DNA of 64,000 nt from Pontibacter deserti (GCF_023630255.1 NZ_JALPRS010000001.1:1116001-1180000); one strand, 5' to 3'; positions 1 to 8,498 are shown, counted from the first letter of the stretch. Notes: a model not told the origin generated them from the letters alone. Numbers and translations: made by a program.

Positions 1-2
1 TA

Positions 3-551
3 TTCTTTGCTTGTAGCTCAGTTAAATATTATGAGTTTGCCGGAAACAAACAAGCTCCATATTATGAATCTAAGCAAAAGCAAGAACCTGCCACAAAACC
101 AGTAGAAACTGAGAGCTTGGCTAAAATAGCCATAGAGGCAGCTGAGGATAAAGCTGTTGTAAAAGCTGATGCACAAAAATTATTAGCTTCTACAGAGTCA
201 AAGGTTGTAGCTGCTCCAGCTAAATTAGCTCCGGTAACCAACGTAGCAGAAACTGCTGCAGCAAACAAAACTTTAGCTGAAGCTGAAGCGCTTGAACTGG
301 TAAAAGAGCGCGTAGCCAGCATGACAAAAGCTGAGAAAAAAGAGCTTAAAAAGGAATTGAGAGAAGCAATGAAACAGAGCGGGTCCCGAGTTTCTATTGT
401 AGAGGTTATTTTGGCTGTATTATTGCCTCCATTGGCGGTCTTCCTGCACGATGGTATAGGAACCTCGTTCTGGATAAGCATAATACTTACACTGCTATTC
501 TGGATTCCGGGAGTGATTTACGCCTTGCTTGTAGTAACAGATACGATCTAA
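3..551 (+). CDS. YqaE/Pmp3 family membrane lipoprotein, 5' end missing
   Basis: The frame is open to the left edge, so the N-terminus lies outside the window; about 182 residues are visible. The first residues read FFACSS, which fits the end of a lipoprotein signal peptide with the lipid-carrying Cys. A long Ala/Lys/Glu-rich stretch follows, then a C-terminal Pmp3/YqaE domain with two hydrophobic helices around a conserved LPPLAVFL segment and a final FWIPGVIYAL segment. The Pmp3 family consists of very small membrane proteins linked to ion and stress tolerance; attachment to a lipoprotein-like N-terminal half is a Bacteroidota arrangement. The exact role is unknown. Confidence 0.85.
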   Translation, partial: FFACSSVKYYEFAGNKQAPYYESKQKQEPATKPVETESLAKIAIEAAEDKAVVKADAQKLLASTESKVVAAPAKLAPVTNVAETAAANKTLAEAEALELVKERVASMTKAEKKELKKELREAMKQSGSRVSIVEVILAVLLPPLAVFLHDGIGTSFWISIILTLLFWIPGVIYALLVVTDTI

Positions 552-572
552 ATAGCAACTATAAAGTATAAG

Positions 573-598
573 AAAGCACCTGCAAAGGTGCTTTTTTT
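573..598 (+). terminator. Rho-independent terminator after the Pmp3-like gene
   Basis: An 8-bp stem AAAGCACC/GGTGCTTT with a six-base loop is followed by a run of seven T. It begins 21 bases after the stop codon of the upstream gene. Confidence 0.85.
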
Positions 599-702
599 GT
601 ATCCGGCTAATTTTCAACCGTGCGTAAACCGGTGTGGCTTAGTCACGTTTTATACAATGTATCAGCAGTGTGTTTTATCTGAAGTATAGCAACACATAAA
701 CC

Positions 703-1656
703 ATGGACTACAAGGACTATTATAAGATACTAGGCGTAACCAAATCAGCGTCTCAGGCTGAAATTAAAAAAGCTTACCGCGCGCTGGCCAAGAAATATCA
801 CCCTGATAAAAATAAAGGTGACAAAGCTGCTGAAGATAAGTTTAAGGATATAAGCGAAGCTTATGAAGTGCTCGGTGATGAAGAAAAGCGCAAACAATAT
901 GACCAGCTAGGTGCCAACTGGCGGCAGTATCAGAATGCAGGAGCCGGTGGATTTGGTGGCAGGGGAGGCCAGTACGAGTATTACGGAGGTGGACAGCCTG
1001 GTGGTTTCCGCGGTTTCGAAACTGATGCTGATATGTTTGGTGGCGGCTTCTCTGAATTTTTTCAGCAGTTTTTTGGGGGCGGTGGTGGCTTTAGCCAGCA
1101 AACAGGTGGCAGAGGCCGGACTCATGCAGCCAAAGGGCAGGACTATGAATCTGAGATGGAAATTTCGTTGCAGGAAGCCTATCATGGTGCCTCGCGTTTA
1201 ATAAACCTTCAAAATCAGCAGTTGCGCATTACTACCAAACCAGGAGTTGCAGACGGGCAGGTGCTTAGAATAAGAGGAAAGGGTGCACCAGGTCCGGGGG
1301 GCGGCACTGCTGGAGACCTGTATATTAAAGTGCTGATTAAGCCGGACCATAACTTCGAACGCAAAGGCAACGATCTGTACACTACTTTACCGGTAGACAT
1401 GTACACAGCTATACTTGGAGGGGATGCCCATGTGCGTACACTAACAGGACAGCTTAAGTTAAAAATACCAGCCGGAACACAGAGTGATAAAAGCCTGAGG
1501 TTAAAAGGAAAAGGCATGCCTGTTTATGGCAAACCTGACCAGCACGGCGACCTTTACGTAAAGATAACTGTAACGCTGCCAACGCACCTGAGCGAAGAAG
1601 AAAAAGAGCTGTTTCAGAAGCTGAGAGAAATACATCAAGCTAAGAAAGCAGCATGA
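703..1656 (+). CDS. cbpA: CbpA-like class B DnaJ co-chaperone
   Basis: 317 residues. The J domain occupies about residues 4-70, with the Hsp70-activating HPD motif at 33-35. A Gly/Phe-rich linker runs from about 74 to 130. The two C-terminal substrate-binding beta domains follow from about 147, and there are no CxxCxGxG zinc repeats. That layout is class B (CbpA/DjlA-type), not classical DnaJ. It should stimulate DnaK ATPase and hand over unfolded clients in the cytoplasm. A small gene follows 22 bases downstream in the same direction, where CbpA loci often carry the modulator CbpM. Confidence 0.93.
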   Translation: MDYKDYYKILGVTKSASQAEIKKAYRALAKKYHPDKNKGDKAAEDKFKDISEAYEVLGDEEKRKQYDQLGANWRQYQNAGAGGFGGRGGQYEYYGGGQPGGFRGFETDADMFGGGFSEFFQQFFGGGGGFSQQTGGRGRTHAAKGQDYESEMEISLQEAYHGASRLINLQNQQLRITTKPGVADGQVLRIRGKGAPGPGGGTAGDLYIKVLIKPDHNFERKGNDLYTTLPVDMYTAILGGDAHVRTLTGQLKLKIPAGTQSDKSLRLKGKGMPVYGKPDQHGDLYVKITVTLPTHLSEEEKELFQKLREIHQAKKAA

Positions 1657-1678
1657 TAACCAAAATATTAATGCAACT

Positions 1679-2035
1679 ATGTTAGCAACCTTAGACCAAT
1701 TACAGTACAACAGCCTGATCAGTAACTTTCTGGACAGCATGGCAGAGAGCCACCTTACTTTTTATGCCAGCGACCTGCTGGAAAAGCATGGCTGCCAGAG
1801 CCGCGAAGAATTAGACCAAGCCGTAAAACGTACCACTGAAGTTTGTAGTTGCATGCATCTTCCGTTACAGGAAAACATAAAAACAGTATACCGCGCGCAG
1901 AACGGGCAGGTAGTGCAAGACTGGCGTTTGTCTCCAATGGCCTACATGTTACTTGTAATCAATGCAGATTCTAAAAATCAACTGGTGGCCCAGTTACAGG
2001 TAGAGCTAATCAAGCGCGCGCTTCACAAGGAGTAG
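1679..2035 (+). CDS. Small protein of unknown function downstream of cbpA
   Basis: 118 residues, no signal peptide or membrane segment. It lies 22 bases after the DnaJ gene and is probably cotranscribed. I do not recognise CbpM in it: CbpM is MerR-like with a C-terminal leucine-rich helix. The C-terminal third (WRLSPMAYMLLVINAD, then a VAQLQ segment) instead resembles the LSxxAxxLIVxNxDxxxxxVAxxQ pattern of DinD/BRO-type proteins. That is a weak, by-eye match. Its last 26 bases overlap the 3' end of the opposing truC gene. Confidence 0.8.
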   Translation: MLATLDQLQYNSLISNFLDSMAESHLTFYASDLLEKHGCQSREELDQAVKRTTEVCSCMHLPLQENIKTVYRAQNGQVVQDWRLSPMAYMLLVINADSKNQLVAQLQVELIKRALHKE

Positions 2036-2771
2036 CGTCTGTTGCCTGTGTAAGAACTGCATTATGTGCTACCAGTAATTCCTGCCAGTTAAATTCACAG
2101 CACAACCTGGACATATTTGCAGAAAGCGGTGCATTTATATGTATCTGTTTATTAGTAAACGGATGCACAAAGTATAGATCTGAAGAGTGCAGCAGCATAC
2201 TTGAGCTGTTAAGTTCTTCCAGAAACATCTTGTTGTGCCGCCAGTCGCCGTGCTTTTTATCTCCAATTATATAGTGCCGGATATGCGCAAAATGTTTGCG
2301 TATCTGGTGCATGCGTCCGGTTTCAGGTTGTACCTGTACCAAACTATAGCGGGCTGTAGCATATCGGCCCACAGGTATAGGTAATTCTACAGTTGCTATT
2401 CTTTTATAGTTTGTGATGGCGTCCTGTGCCTCTTTATGCTGATGATCTTTATCTGGCCGGATTGGATTGTCAATTGTAGCCTCTTCTAAAATATAACCAC
2501 GTACAATTGCATAGTATACCTTCCTGGTTTCCCGTTCTTCAAAAAGCTTTACCAGCGGCGCAGCTGCTTCAGGTGTTTTGGCAAATAATAACACGCCGGA
2601 TGTGCCACGGTCCAGGCGATGAATAGGATATACTTTGTGTCCTAACTGATCGCGGAGCATCTGCAAAGCAAATTCCTTTTTCTCTTCTGCTATGCGTGTG
2701 CGATGCACCAGTAACCCATGCGGTTTATTTATTGCCACATAATGGGCATCTTCAAAGATAATATCTAACAC
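2010..2771 (-). CDS. truC: tRNA pseudouridine(65) synthase TruC
   Basis: 253 residues of RluA-type pseudouridine synthase. The catalytic motif HRLDRGTSGVLL has Asp54 as nucleophile. TruC-type features are the DNPIRPDKD segment, KEAQDAITNY, the GRMHQIRKH substrate motif and IIGDKKHGDWRHN. TruC isomerises U65 in the T arm of some tRNAs. The gene converges on the cbpA pair, with a 26-base overlap of coding ends. A Bacteroidota -7 element lies about 20 bases upstream of its start. Assignment to TruC rather than RluA, C or D rests on these motifs. Confidence 0.9.
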   Translation of the reverse strand: MLDIIFEDAHYVAINKPHGLLVHRTRIAEEKKEFALQMLRDQLGHKVYPIHRLDRGTSGVLLFAKTPEAAAPLVKLFEERETRKVYYAIVRGYILEEATIDNPIRPDKDHQHKEAQDAITNYKRIATVELPIPVGRYATARYSLVQVQPETGRMHQIRKHFAHIRHYIIGDKKHGDWRHNKMFLEELNSSSMLLHSSDLYFVHPFTNKQIHINAPLSANMSRLCCEFNWQELLVAHNAVLTQATDATPCEARA

Positions 2772-2792
2772 AGTATAAGCTTATTAAGAGTG

Positions 2793-2818
2793 CAAAGGTA
2801 GCAAGAATTACCAGCCAA
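2793..2818 (-). promoter_or_regulatory. Candidate promoter of truC
   Basis: On the minus strand there is a TACCTTTG match to the Bacteroidota -7 consensus TAnnTTTG at 2800-2793. A TTG about 15 bases further upstream could act as the -33 element, though the spacing is shorter than usual. Confidence 0.5.
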
Positions 2819-2934
2819 TTTAAAGGTTAAGAAAGGAATGCGTTATACTTTACACTAACGTAGCCGTAAAAACTCCCTAAATAATCTTAAACAGGTAAAC
2901 ACGAACCTGTAACTTTACAGTTCTAAACTTACTT

Positions 2935-3135
2935 ATGGCGTTAGCATTAAATAATCTTCGGAGAGGGAAAAAATACAGGCTGCGAAACCACGGCGAGGTA
3001 TTCGAGTTTTGGGTGATTGATATTTTTGAAGAGGATATTTTTAAACTGAAAGACTTACATACACTTGATCAGTATTTCCTGCACGACCTGACACAGTATG
3101 GGAAAGGCAAAGATTATGATTTACAGGAATTATAG
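2935..3135 (+). CDS. Small conserved-looking hypothetical protein
   Basis: 66 residues, rich in aromatic and acidic residues, with no signal peptide. It starts MALALNNLRRGKKYRLRNHG and reads like a small beta-sheet protein: RGKKYRL, then EVFEFWVIDI, then DIFKLKDLHTL. An imperfect -7 element (TAACTTTA, 2910-2917) lies just upstream. It is convergent with the next gene, with one base between the two stop codons. I cannot assign a function. Confidence 0.75.
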   Translation: MALALNNLRRGKKYRLRNHGEVFEFWVIDIFEEDIFKLKDLHTLDQYFLHDLTQYGKGKDYDLQEL

Positions 3136-3136
3136 T

Positions 3137-3397
3137 TCAGGCTTTAACAACTTTACCTTTTAAGTCCCAGTGGCTCTTCTGTATCTGTTGGCTGCCAGGT
3201 TTTCTTACAATTTTACGCACATACCTTTCTCCTGATATAGCTCCGTCTTCTCTGCGTGTGCCTATAAACAAGGTTACCGGCTCACCATTCTCATTTGTTA
3301 TAAACGTAAGATCCTTGCCTAGCATACGATCATCAATGCGTGCATCCGGGGTAAAAGTCTTTTGCAGGAAATATTCTATTTTTTTATTCAGACCCAT
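3137..3397 (-). CDS. Small hypothetical protein
   Basis: 86 residues, basic (many Lys and Arg), with no signal peptide. The middle (FITNENGEPVTLFIGTRRED) suggests a compact beta sheet. The C-terminal half carries RYVRKIVRKPG, which could bind nucleic acid, but this is only a charge impression. It is convergent with and nearly abuts the preceding gene. No family recognised. Confidence 0.7.
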   Translation of the reverse strand: MGLNKKIEYFLQKTFTPDARIDDRMLGKDLTFITNENGEPVTLFIGTRREDGAISGERYVRKIVRKPGSQQIQKSHWDLKGKVVKA

Positions 3398-3578
3398 AGT
3401 TTTCTATACGGAACAGGCATCCGCAGGGATAATAACCAACTGCAAGTATAATTGCACAAAAAAAGCACTAATTTATATTTAACATTACTATATAGTTGGT
3501 GAATAGCGACACAATTAACAGCCCTGTACAGTATAAGTAAACTACTAAATTGTTAAAATACTGGAGCGTAGCGGTTAC

Positions 3579-4007
3579 ATGGAAAAAATTATACTCGGAA
3601 AGCAGTTGAGTGCGCCACAGGCGGCTGACTTCCTGAAATTGTACGAGTGTGATGGGAATGAAATTCTTCTTGCCGACTGGTCTGGTGTGCTTGATGCAGG
3701 CAGGGCACGACTAGGATGTACCGCTATACTGAATGCCTTAAGCCAGCAACCATTCCCGAAGATATTAAACAACAACTCAAAAGTTACAGGTCATTACCCG
3801 GGGGCAATAGACTGGGTAGGCAAAGTATGGTTTCCGGAAATGTATAAGTTAGGGGTCCGCTATTTTGCCTGGGTATACTCGCCTGCGTTTTATACTCAGA
3901 TCGGGACGGATGAAATCATAAAGTTGAGCTCAAAAGTAGAGATCCAAACTTTTTATGAAATAAATCAGGCCTATGACTGGCTGCTGGAAAAGAAAGTTTC
4001 AGTATAA
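3579..4007 (+). CDS. Hypothetical protein, possible STAS/SpoIIAA-like fold
   Basis: 142 residues, soluble. The alternation of short beta segments (NEILLADWSG, RYFAWVYSP) and helices ending in AYDWLLEKK resembles small SpoIIAA/STAS-like proteins common in Cytophagales. The match is by pattern only, and no phosphorylatable Ser motif can be pointed to. It stands alone between intergenic gaps of 181 and 133 bases. The start is the first ATG in frame. Confidence 0.75.
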   Translation: MEKIILGKQLSAPQAADFLKLYECDGNEILLADWSGVLDAGRARLGCTAILNALSQQPFPKILNNNSKVTGHYPGAIDWVGKVWFPEMYKLGVRYFAWVYSPAFYTQIGTDEIIKLSSKVEIQTFYEINQAYDWLLEKKVSV

Positions 4008-4140
4008 GCCTGGATAGAACATTATTTAGAGTGTGTAGCCTGCAATACTAAAACTTTAGAAACGTTTGTGAAAGTGAAGCAACGATGCTGCCAACATCAG
4101 CAATTTCTATACGTATAGTTTCATATAAATATAGCTAACT

Positions 4141-4416
4141 ATGCAAGCGAACAATAACCACTACTTTGTTTACATTTTCGGGGGAGAAACTGAGACAAAC
4201 CTACAGATAGGTATGGCCGGAAATATACAGCAACAACTGCAACAGACGCAGCAGAATACAGATCTACCAAAAAAGCTGGTCTATTATGAGCATTATGATC
4301 GCGAAGCCATGGCCCTGGCACGTGAGAAGCAGATAAAGGAAAGCAGCCATACTGATAACAAGCGCCTGATAGAGTCTATGAATCCAAACTGGCTGGACCT
4401 AAGCGATCTGCTTTAA
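4141..4416 (+). CDS. GIY-YIG superfamily protein with degenerate active site
   Basis: 91 residues, the length of a stand-alone GIY-YIG domain (UPF0213/YhbQ type). The N-terminal strand YFVYIFGG and the second strand LQIGMAGNI correspond to the GIY and YIG signatures. LVYYEHYD, a Glu in AREKQIKE, and a C-terminal NPNWLDLSDLL complete the family pattern. Two usual catalytic residues look lost: the Tyr of YIG is Gln, and the Arg expected in the following helix (consensus NLxRR) is Gln in NIQQQLQQ. It is therefore probably not an active nuclease, although the fold seems kept. Confidence 0.85.
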   Translation: MQANNNHYFVYIFGGETETNLQIGMAGNIQQQLQQTQQNTDLPKKLVYYEHYDREAMALAREKQIKESSHTDNKRLIESMNPNWLDLSDLL

Positions 4417-4472
4417 CTACAAGTATTAATTTATTGACAGCCGGTAAAAAGGCTGTTTGGCAGGTAATTTTG

Positions 4473-4480
4473 TATCTTTG
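4473..4480 (+). promoter_or_regulatory. -7 promoter element of the CDF transporter gene
   Basis: TATCTTTG is a perfect match to the Bacteroidota TAnnTTTG consensus, 35 bases ahead of the transporter start. No -33 TTTG is seen at ideal spacing; a TTTG at 4456-4459 is too close. Confidence 0.6.
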
Positions 4481-4515
4481 CAGCTCATCATTTTAAATAC
4501 CTGCCTAAATTCCTG

Positions 4516-5514
4516 ATGCTACAAACTATAAGCCGCCTGCGCGAAAACATAAGACTACAACTGGTTGTGGTTACGGTGGGTGTACTGTTACTGGTAGCTA
4601 AGTTTGTAGCTTATTTTCTTACAAATTCAAACGCTATACTTACTGATGCTCTTGAATCGATCATCAATGTTGTAGCAGGTGGGTTTTCACTGTATAGCCT
4701 GGTGCTTTCTGCACGTCCACGCGACGAGAACCATCCGTATGGCCACGGTAAAATAGAATTTATTGCCGCTTCTCTTGAAGGTTCACTTATACTTGTAGCA
4801 GGTGCAATAATAATCGTTAAGTCAGTTTATAACCTTTTTGAGCCGCACACGCTTCACCAACTCGATATTGGTATTTTACTGACAGGTATTACAGGCGTAG
4901 TAAATTTTATAGTTGGGTATTTTACAGAGCGCAAAGGCCAGCAGGTAAACTCTCTTGTTTTAGTAGCAGGAGGGAAGCACCTTAAATCAGACGCATACTC
5001 AACTGCTGGTATACTTCTGGGGCTCGTTCTCATCTTTTTTACTGGTATGGTATGGCTGGATAGTGTAGTGGCAGTTATCTTTGGAGGGATTATCTGTTAT
5101 ACCGGCTATAAAATTATCCGCTCTTCAGTAGCAGGTATTATGGATGAAGCTGATTACGAATTGCTGCAGCGAATTGTTAAAGTATTGAATGATCATCGCC
5201 GCGATAACTGGATTGATATCCATAATCTGAGAGTGATTAAGTATGGTGCCACGCTTCATATTGACTGCCACTTAACAGTGCCCTGGTACTTAAATGTAAT
5301 GGAAGCCCACGATGAAGTAGAAGCATTGGGCAAACTTATCAGAGAAAAGATAGACGAAAGTATAGAACTCTTTGTGCATACAGATCCATGCATAGAGCCA
5401 TCGTGCAACATCTGCAGCAAACCAGATTGTGAGGTACGCCAGCATGCTTTAAAAGAACGTGTAGAGTGGGACTTTGAAAAAGTAATAGCCGACCGTAAAC
5501 ACAGTTTATATTAA
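4516..5514 (+). CDS. Cation diffusion facilitator (CDF) family metal exporter
   Basis: 332 residues. About six membrane helices fill residues 15-200, followed by a cytoplasmic C-terminal domain. Metal-site motifs are visible: NAILTDALESIIN in helix 2, the HPYGHGKIEF loop, and HLKSDAYSTAG in helix 5 (His and Asp four apart). These proteins export Zn2+ or Fe2+ in exchange for protons. The C-terminal end has a Cys cluster (PCIEPSCNICSKPDC) that may bind metal as a sensor. Substrate cannot be fixed from sequence alone. Confidence 0.92.
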   Translation: MLQTISRLRENIRLQLVVVTVGVLLLVAKFVAYFLTNSNAILTDALESIINVVAGGFSLYSLVLSARPRDENHPYGHGKIEFIAASLEGSLILVAGAIIIVKSVYNLFEPHTLHQLDIGILLTGITGVVNFIVGYFTERKGQQVNSLVLVAGGKHLKSDAYSTAGILLGLVLIFFTGMVWLDSVVAVIFGGIICYTGYKIIRSSVAGIMDEADYELLQRIVKVLNDHRRDNWIDIHNLRVIKYGATLHIDCHLTVPWYLNVMEAHDEVEALGKLIREKIDESIELFVHTDPCIEPSCNICSKPDCEVRQHALKERVEWDFEKVIADRKHSLY

Positions 5515-5609
5515 GTACGAAACAATATACTTTACTTATAGTTGATAAAGTATAAGCTTCTTACTTGTTGGTAGATAAGTAGGCAGTAAGTTGGTTTAAC
5601 CTGTGTTTT

Positions 5610-6281
5610 ATGGCTACTCTTTATTCTTCCCTGTTTATTCCTTTGCTGATGTTTTTTACATCCTGTCAGCAAAATTCTTCTGAACAACTTTCTACGGAGC
5701 AGGAGATAAGTTATACATTATCAGCTGATACAACAGGATTAGCAAAAGCCACTTTTGCTGGTGGTTGTTTCTGGTGTACTGAAGCATATTTTGAGCGTTT
5801 GGTAGGAGTGGAGGCCGTTATTTCCGGGTATTCCGGTGGTCTGGAGAAGAATCCTACTTATAAACAGGTAAGTGCTGGGCTAACTGGTCATGCAGAAGCT
5901 GTGCAGGTATATTATCATCCTGAAAAAATATCATACCAGGAGCTGGTAGAAGTATTTTTTGCGACACATGATCCAACCACACTAAACCGCCAGGGACCTG
6001 ATGTTGGGAAGCAATATCGTTCAATAGTATTTTACAGAACACCTGAAGAAAAGAATATAGCGACTAAGTATATCAGCAGATTAAGCGCATCAGGTAAGTA
6101 TAAAAACAAAGTCGTTACAACAGTAGAGCCACTCAAGCGATTCTGGCAGGCAGAAGCATATCACCAGGACTATTATGAACGTAATCCTTCTGATCCTTAT
6201 GTTGTAAGTATAGCCCGCCCTAAAGTAAAAAAATTTGAAACCAACTATAAAGCCAAACTAAAGCCACAATTCAGGAAATAA
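5610..6281 (+). CDS. msrA: Peptide-methionine (S)-S-oxide reductase, lipoprotein form
   Basis: 223 residues. The N-terminus has a lipoprotein signal (LLMFFTSCQQ, lipidated Cys19), so the enzyme should be anchored outside the cytoplasm. The MsrA domain starts near residue 46 with AGGCFWCTEAYF; Cys53 is the catalytic residue and the GCFWC motif is intact. SGYSGG, GHAEAV and HDPTTLNRQGPDVG are further family motifs. It reduces the S epimer of methionine sulfoxide in proteins. No msrB is adjacent. Confidence 0.95.
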   Translation: MATLYSSLFIPLLMFFTSCQQNSSEQLSTEQEISYTLSADTTGLAKATFAGGCFWCTEAYFERLVGVEAVISGYSGGLEKNPTYKQVSAGLTGHAEAVQVYYHPEKISYQELVEVFFATHDPTTLNRQGPDVGKQYRSIVFYRTPEEKNIATKYISRLSASGKYKNKVVTTVEPLKRFWQAEAYHQDYYERNPSDPYVVSIARPKVKKFETNYKAKLKPQFRK

Positions 6282-6356
6282 GCTACTTGTTATCAAAACA
6301 TGGTTTTATTGCGTAGTATAAAATCTAATTGATAATTTATACAAAACAATACAACT

Positions 6357-6764
6357 ATGGACTTCATTATTAATCTGTTAGTGACAGCAGCTGTCATTCT
6401 GATTCTTTCTTATGCTATGTCGAGTGTGCACGTAAAAAGCTTCTGGACCGCACTTTGGGTAGCTTTTCTTACGGCCATTTTTACTGCTACAATTGGCTGG
6501 TTATTAGGCGGTTTGCTTAACCTGGTAACTTTCTTTTTACTGGAAGCTATCGTAGGTTTAATCGTTACAGCGCTAATGCTAAAGCTAGTCGATAAGCTGG
6601 TTGGAAACTTTAAAATAGATGGATTTTTGCCGGCACTGATCATTGCCATAGCTGTAGCCATAGCTTTAGCCATAGTTGGCTGGCTGCGTGGCGATAACGA
6701 AGAAGAAGAATATGCTCAACTTGAACAGAAGCCTCAAACAGAGCAAATCTTTCAGCAAGTATAG
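6357..6764 (+). CDS. Holin-like small integral membrane protein
   Basis: 135 residues with about four hydrophobic helices (residues 2-20, 27-49, 50-75 and 86-108) and an acidic, soluble C-terminal tail beginning GDNEEEEY. The helix pattern with SFWTALWVAFLTAI resembles the mycobacterial-type phage holin family IV (Phage_holin_4_2), whose members are widespread chromosomal proteins of unknown function. There are no phage genes nearby, so a lysis role is not implied. Confidence 0.8.
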   Translation: MDFIINLLVTAAVILILSYAMSSVHVKSFWTALWVAFLTAIFTATIGWLLGGLLNLVTFFLLEAIVGLIVTALMLKLVDKLVGNFKIDGFLPALIIAIAVAIALAIVGWLRGDNEEEEYAQLEQKPQTEQIFQQV

Positions 6765-6782
6765 TATTTAGTTATAAGTATA

Positions 6783-6816
6783 AAAGCCTGTGCAGTTTAA
6801 TTGCACAGGCTTTTTT
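6783..6816. terminator. Bidirectional terminator between convergent genes
   Basis: A stem of about 11 bp (AAGCCTGTGCA/TGCACAGGCTT) is followed by six T on the plus strand and a shorter T tract on the minus strand. It lies between the stop codons of the holin-like gene and the zinc-ribbon gene. Confidence 0.85.
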
Positions 6817-6820
6817 GTTA

Positions 6821-7078
6821 TCAAAAGTCGAAAAAATCGCTTAGAAAGGATTCTTTTTTCTTGTGCGGATGCTTTTTGTTACCATATTGATCGTAACCAT
6901 AGCGCTTGTAATCAGACTCGTAATTTTCTTTTTTAGAATAATGTTCGCCTGAGCGTTCTATAATCTTTTCCAACTCGCCACGGTCTAGCCAGATACCACG
7001 GTATTTCGGGCAATAATCAATTTCAACTCCGTTTTTATCGCTCATTAAAAGCGTTTCGTTACAGGTAGGGCATTTCAT
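6821..7078 (-). CDS. Small zf-TFIIB-type zinc-ribbon protein with an altered metal ligand
   Basis: 85 residues. The N-terminus MKCPTCNETLL followed by CPKYRGIWLDRGELEKII is the zf-TFIIB domain found in small bacterial proteins (normally CPxC-x(n)-CPxCxGxWLDxGEL). Here the fourth Cys is Tyr (TAC codon at that position). The rest is a charged Lys/His/Tyr-rich tail ending in SFLSDFFDF. Function of the family is unknown; a role in nucleic-acid or protein binding is only a guess. Confidence 0.88.
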   Translation of the reverse strand: MKCPTCNETLLMSDKNGVEIDYCPKYRGIWLDRGELEKIIERSGEHYSKKENYESDYKRYGYDQYGNKKHPHKKKESFLSDFFDF

Positions 7079-7316
7079 AAGCTAGATAGTTGTTTAACTT
7101 AAATATACTTAGGTATCATTAGATTTCCGAATCAATTCAGGAGTGTATAGCTTTATGTAGTTGCATTACCGACAAACAGTAGCTTAAGCAGGTTGAACTA
7201 CTCGTTAAGAAAATATCAATCGTATTTAACATAAAGTATATTATCAGTGACACTTATTTAGATTGTATAAATCAGTCTTATAATTTATATTATGTTAAGT
7301 AATGTGTAGAGCAATT

Positions 7317-7345
7317 AAAAAGGGAGACTAGTTGCCTCCCTTTTT
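7317..7345 (-). terminator. Terminator of the TPR gene
   Basis: A 10-bp stem (AAAAAGGGAG/CTCCCTTTTT) with a nine-base loop and a T run on the minus strand, just after the stop codon of the TPR protein gene. Confidence 0.8.
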
Positions 7346-7367
7346 GAATATTCTTTAAGCTCTAAAA

Positions 7368-8498
7368 CTATTTCAGCTTTTTATTAATCCTCTCTGCATC
7401 AGCCTTACGACCTAAGCGAGTATAAACTGATAATAAGTTTTTAAGTGTAGCCTGATCTTCTGGCTGAATTTCAATAGCTTTCTCGAAATATGGTACTGAA
7501 GCTTGGAAGTGTTTGTTAGCCTCTGCTTCTACAGCTTTACCTCTTTTCTGGTAAGTAGCGTAATCCATCTTTTCAGCTTTCTTCGCAACGCTTACACCCT
7601 TGTTAAATTCAAGAACTGCTAGGTTATAGTAAGCATCAAAGTTTTTAGGATCTACTTCAATAGCCTTCTGATAGCTCTTATAAGCTGCATCCAGTTTTCC
7701 TTCTTTCTCTTGTAAGTTACCTAGTACGGCATAAAGGCTGGCATTTTTAGGATCTTTCTCAATAGCTTTCTCTAATTTAGCCATTGCTTCGCCACCACGG
7801 TTATTTTTCAGGTAGTAACGCAGCTCTTCCTGCATCAGGTATACGCTATTTGGATGCTCCTTTAAACCATCAGCTAAGGCAGCCATTACTTTATCATCAC
7901 TTGCCTGAGTTTCCTGAAGCAACTGCACTCTGGTTTTGTAAACATCTTCAGTTTTGTGGCCAAGTGTAATAAGCTTATCATAATAAGTCATTGCTCTTGG
8001 GTAATCCTTCTTTGCAATGGATGCTAATGCCGCATATTTAACAGCTGTAGTATCCGTAGGATTTACTCTTGAAGCAAGATCATAGTTTGAAATTGCCTGA
8101 TCCCACTCTTCCTTGTTATGATGTTCAACCGCCTGATTTAATACCTGACCATAAAGCATCTCTAAGCGAGCAGGTACCTGCTTGCCGTACTGACCATCTT
8201 TACCATCAAGTTCTACTGTTTTGTTATAAGACTCCAGAATAATTTCAGGAGTTTTCTCAGTGGTCATTTTACCATAAACCGGGTGACCAACCATGTCCTG
8301 ATAAATTGTACCACGTGTAAACCAGGTCTTAGCCTTATTTTTTGTTTTATCGTGTGCAATCGCTTTATCAATCTCAGTCTGTGCTTTGTCAAGCGTACCA
8401 TTTTTCTGGTTAAGAATGGCACTGTTCACAGCCGAGTTCTGTGCACTTGCCACTGAAATAGTAGCGGCAGCCAGGGCAGTTAAAAGTACTTTTTTCAT
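7368..8498 (-). CDS. Secreted tetratricopeptide-repeat protein
   Basis: 376 residues with a clear signal peptide (MKKVLLTALAAATISVASAQ). The remainder is helical, with several TPR units; the clearest are around residues 140-175, 225-300 (AVLGNLQEKEGKLDAAYKSY and DPKNFDAYYNLAVLEFNKG) and 335-370. It is probably periplasmic and mediates protein-protein contacts; no partner is encoded next to it. It lies just downstream of gyrA on the same strand, with 73 bases between, so readthrough from gyrA is possible. Confidence 0.88.
   Translation of the reverse strand: MKKVLLTALAAATISVASAQNSAVNSAILNQKNGTLDKAQTEIDKAIAHDKTKNKAKTWFTRGTIYQDMVGHPVYGKMTTEKTPEIILESYNKTVELDGKDGQYGKQVPARLEMLYGQVLNQAVEHHNKEEWDQAISNYDLASRVNPTDTTAVKYAALASIAKKDYPRAMTYYDKLITLGHKTEDVYKTRVQLLQETQASDDKVMAALADGLKEHPNSVYLMQEELRYYLKNNRGGEAMAKLEKAIEKDPKNASLYAVLGNLQEKEGKLDAAYKSYQKAIEVDPKNFDAYYNLAVLEFNKGVSVAKKAEKMDYATYQKRGKAVEAEANKHFQASVPYFEKAIEIQPEDQATLKNLLSVYTRLGRKADAERINKKLK

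Noticed and set aside
911..1201. Overlapping open frames in the DnaJ Gly/Phe region
   Set aside because: Gly-rich composition removes stops in other frames; no independent coding signal.
1679..2035. Annotating this gene as CbpM
   Set aside because: Position fits but the sequence does not; function is left open.
6357..6764. Phage or prophage remnant based on holin-like protein
   Set aside because: No other phage gene nearby, and this family is common in ordinary chromosomes.
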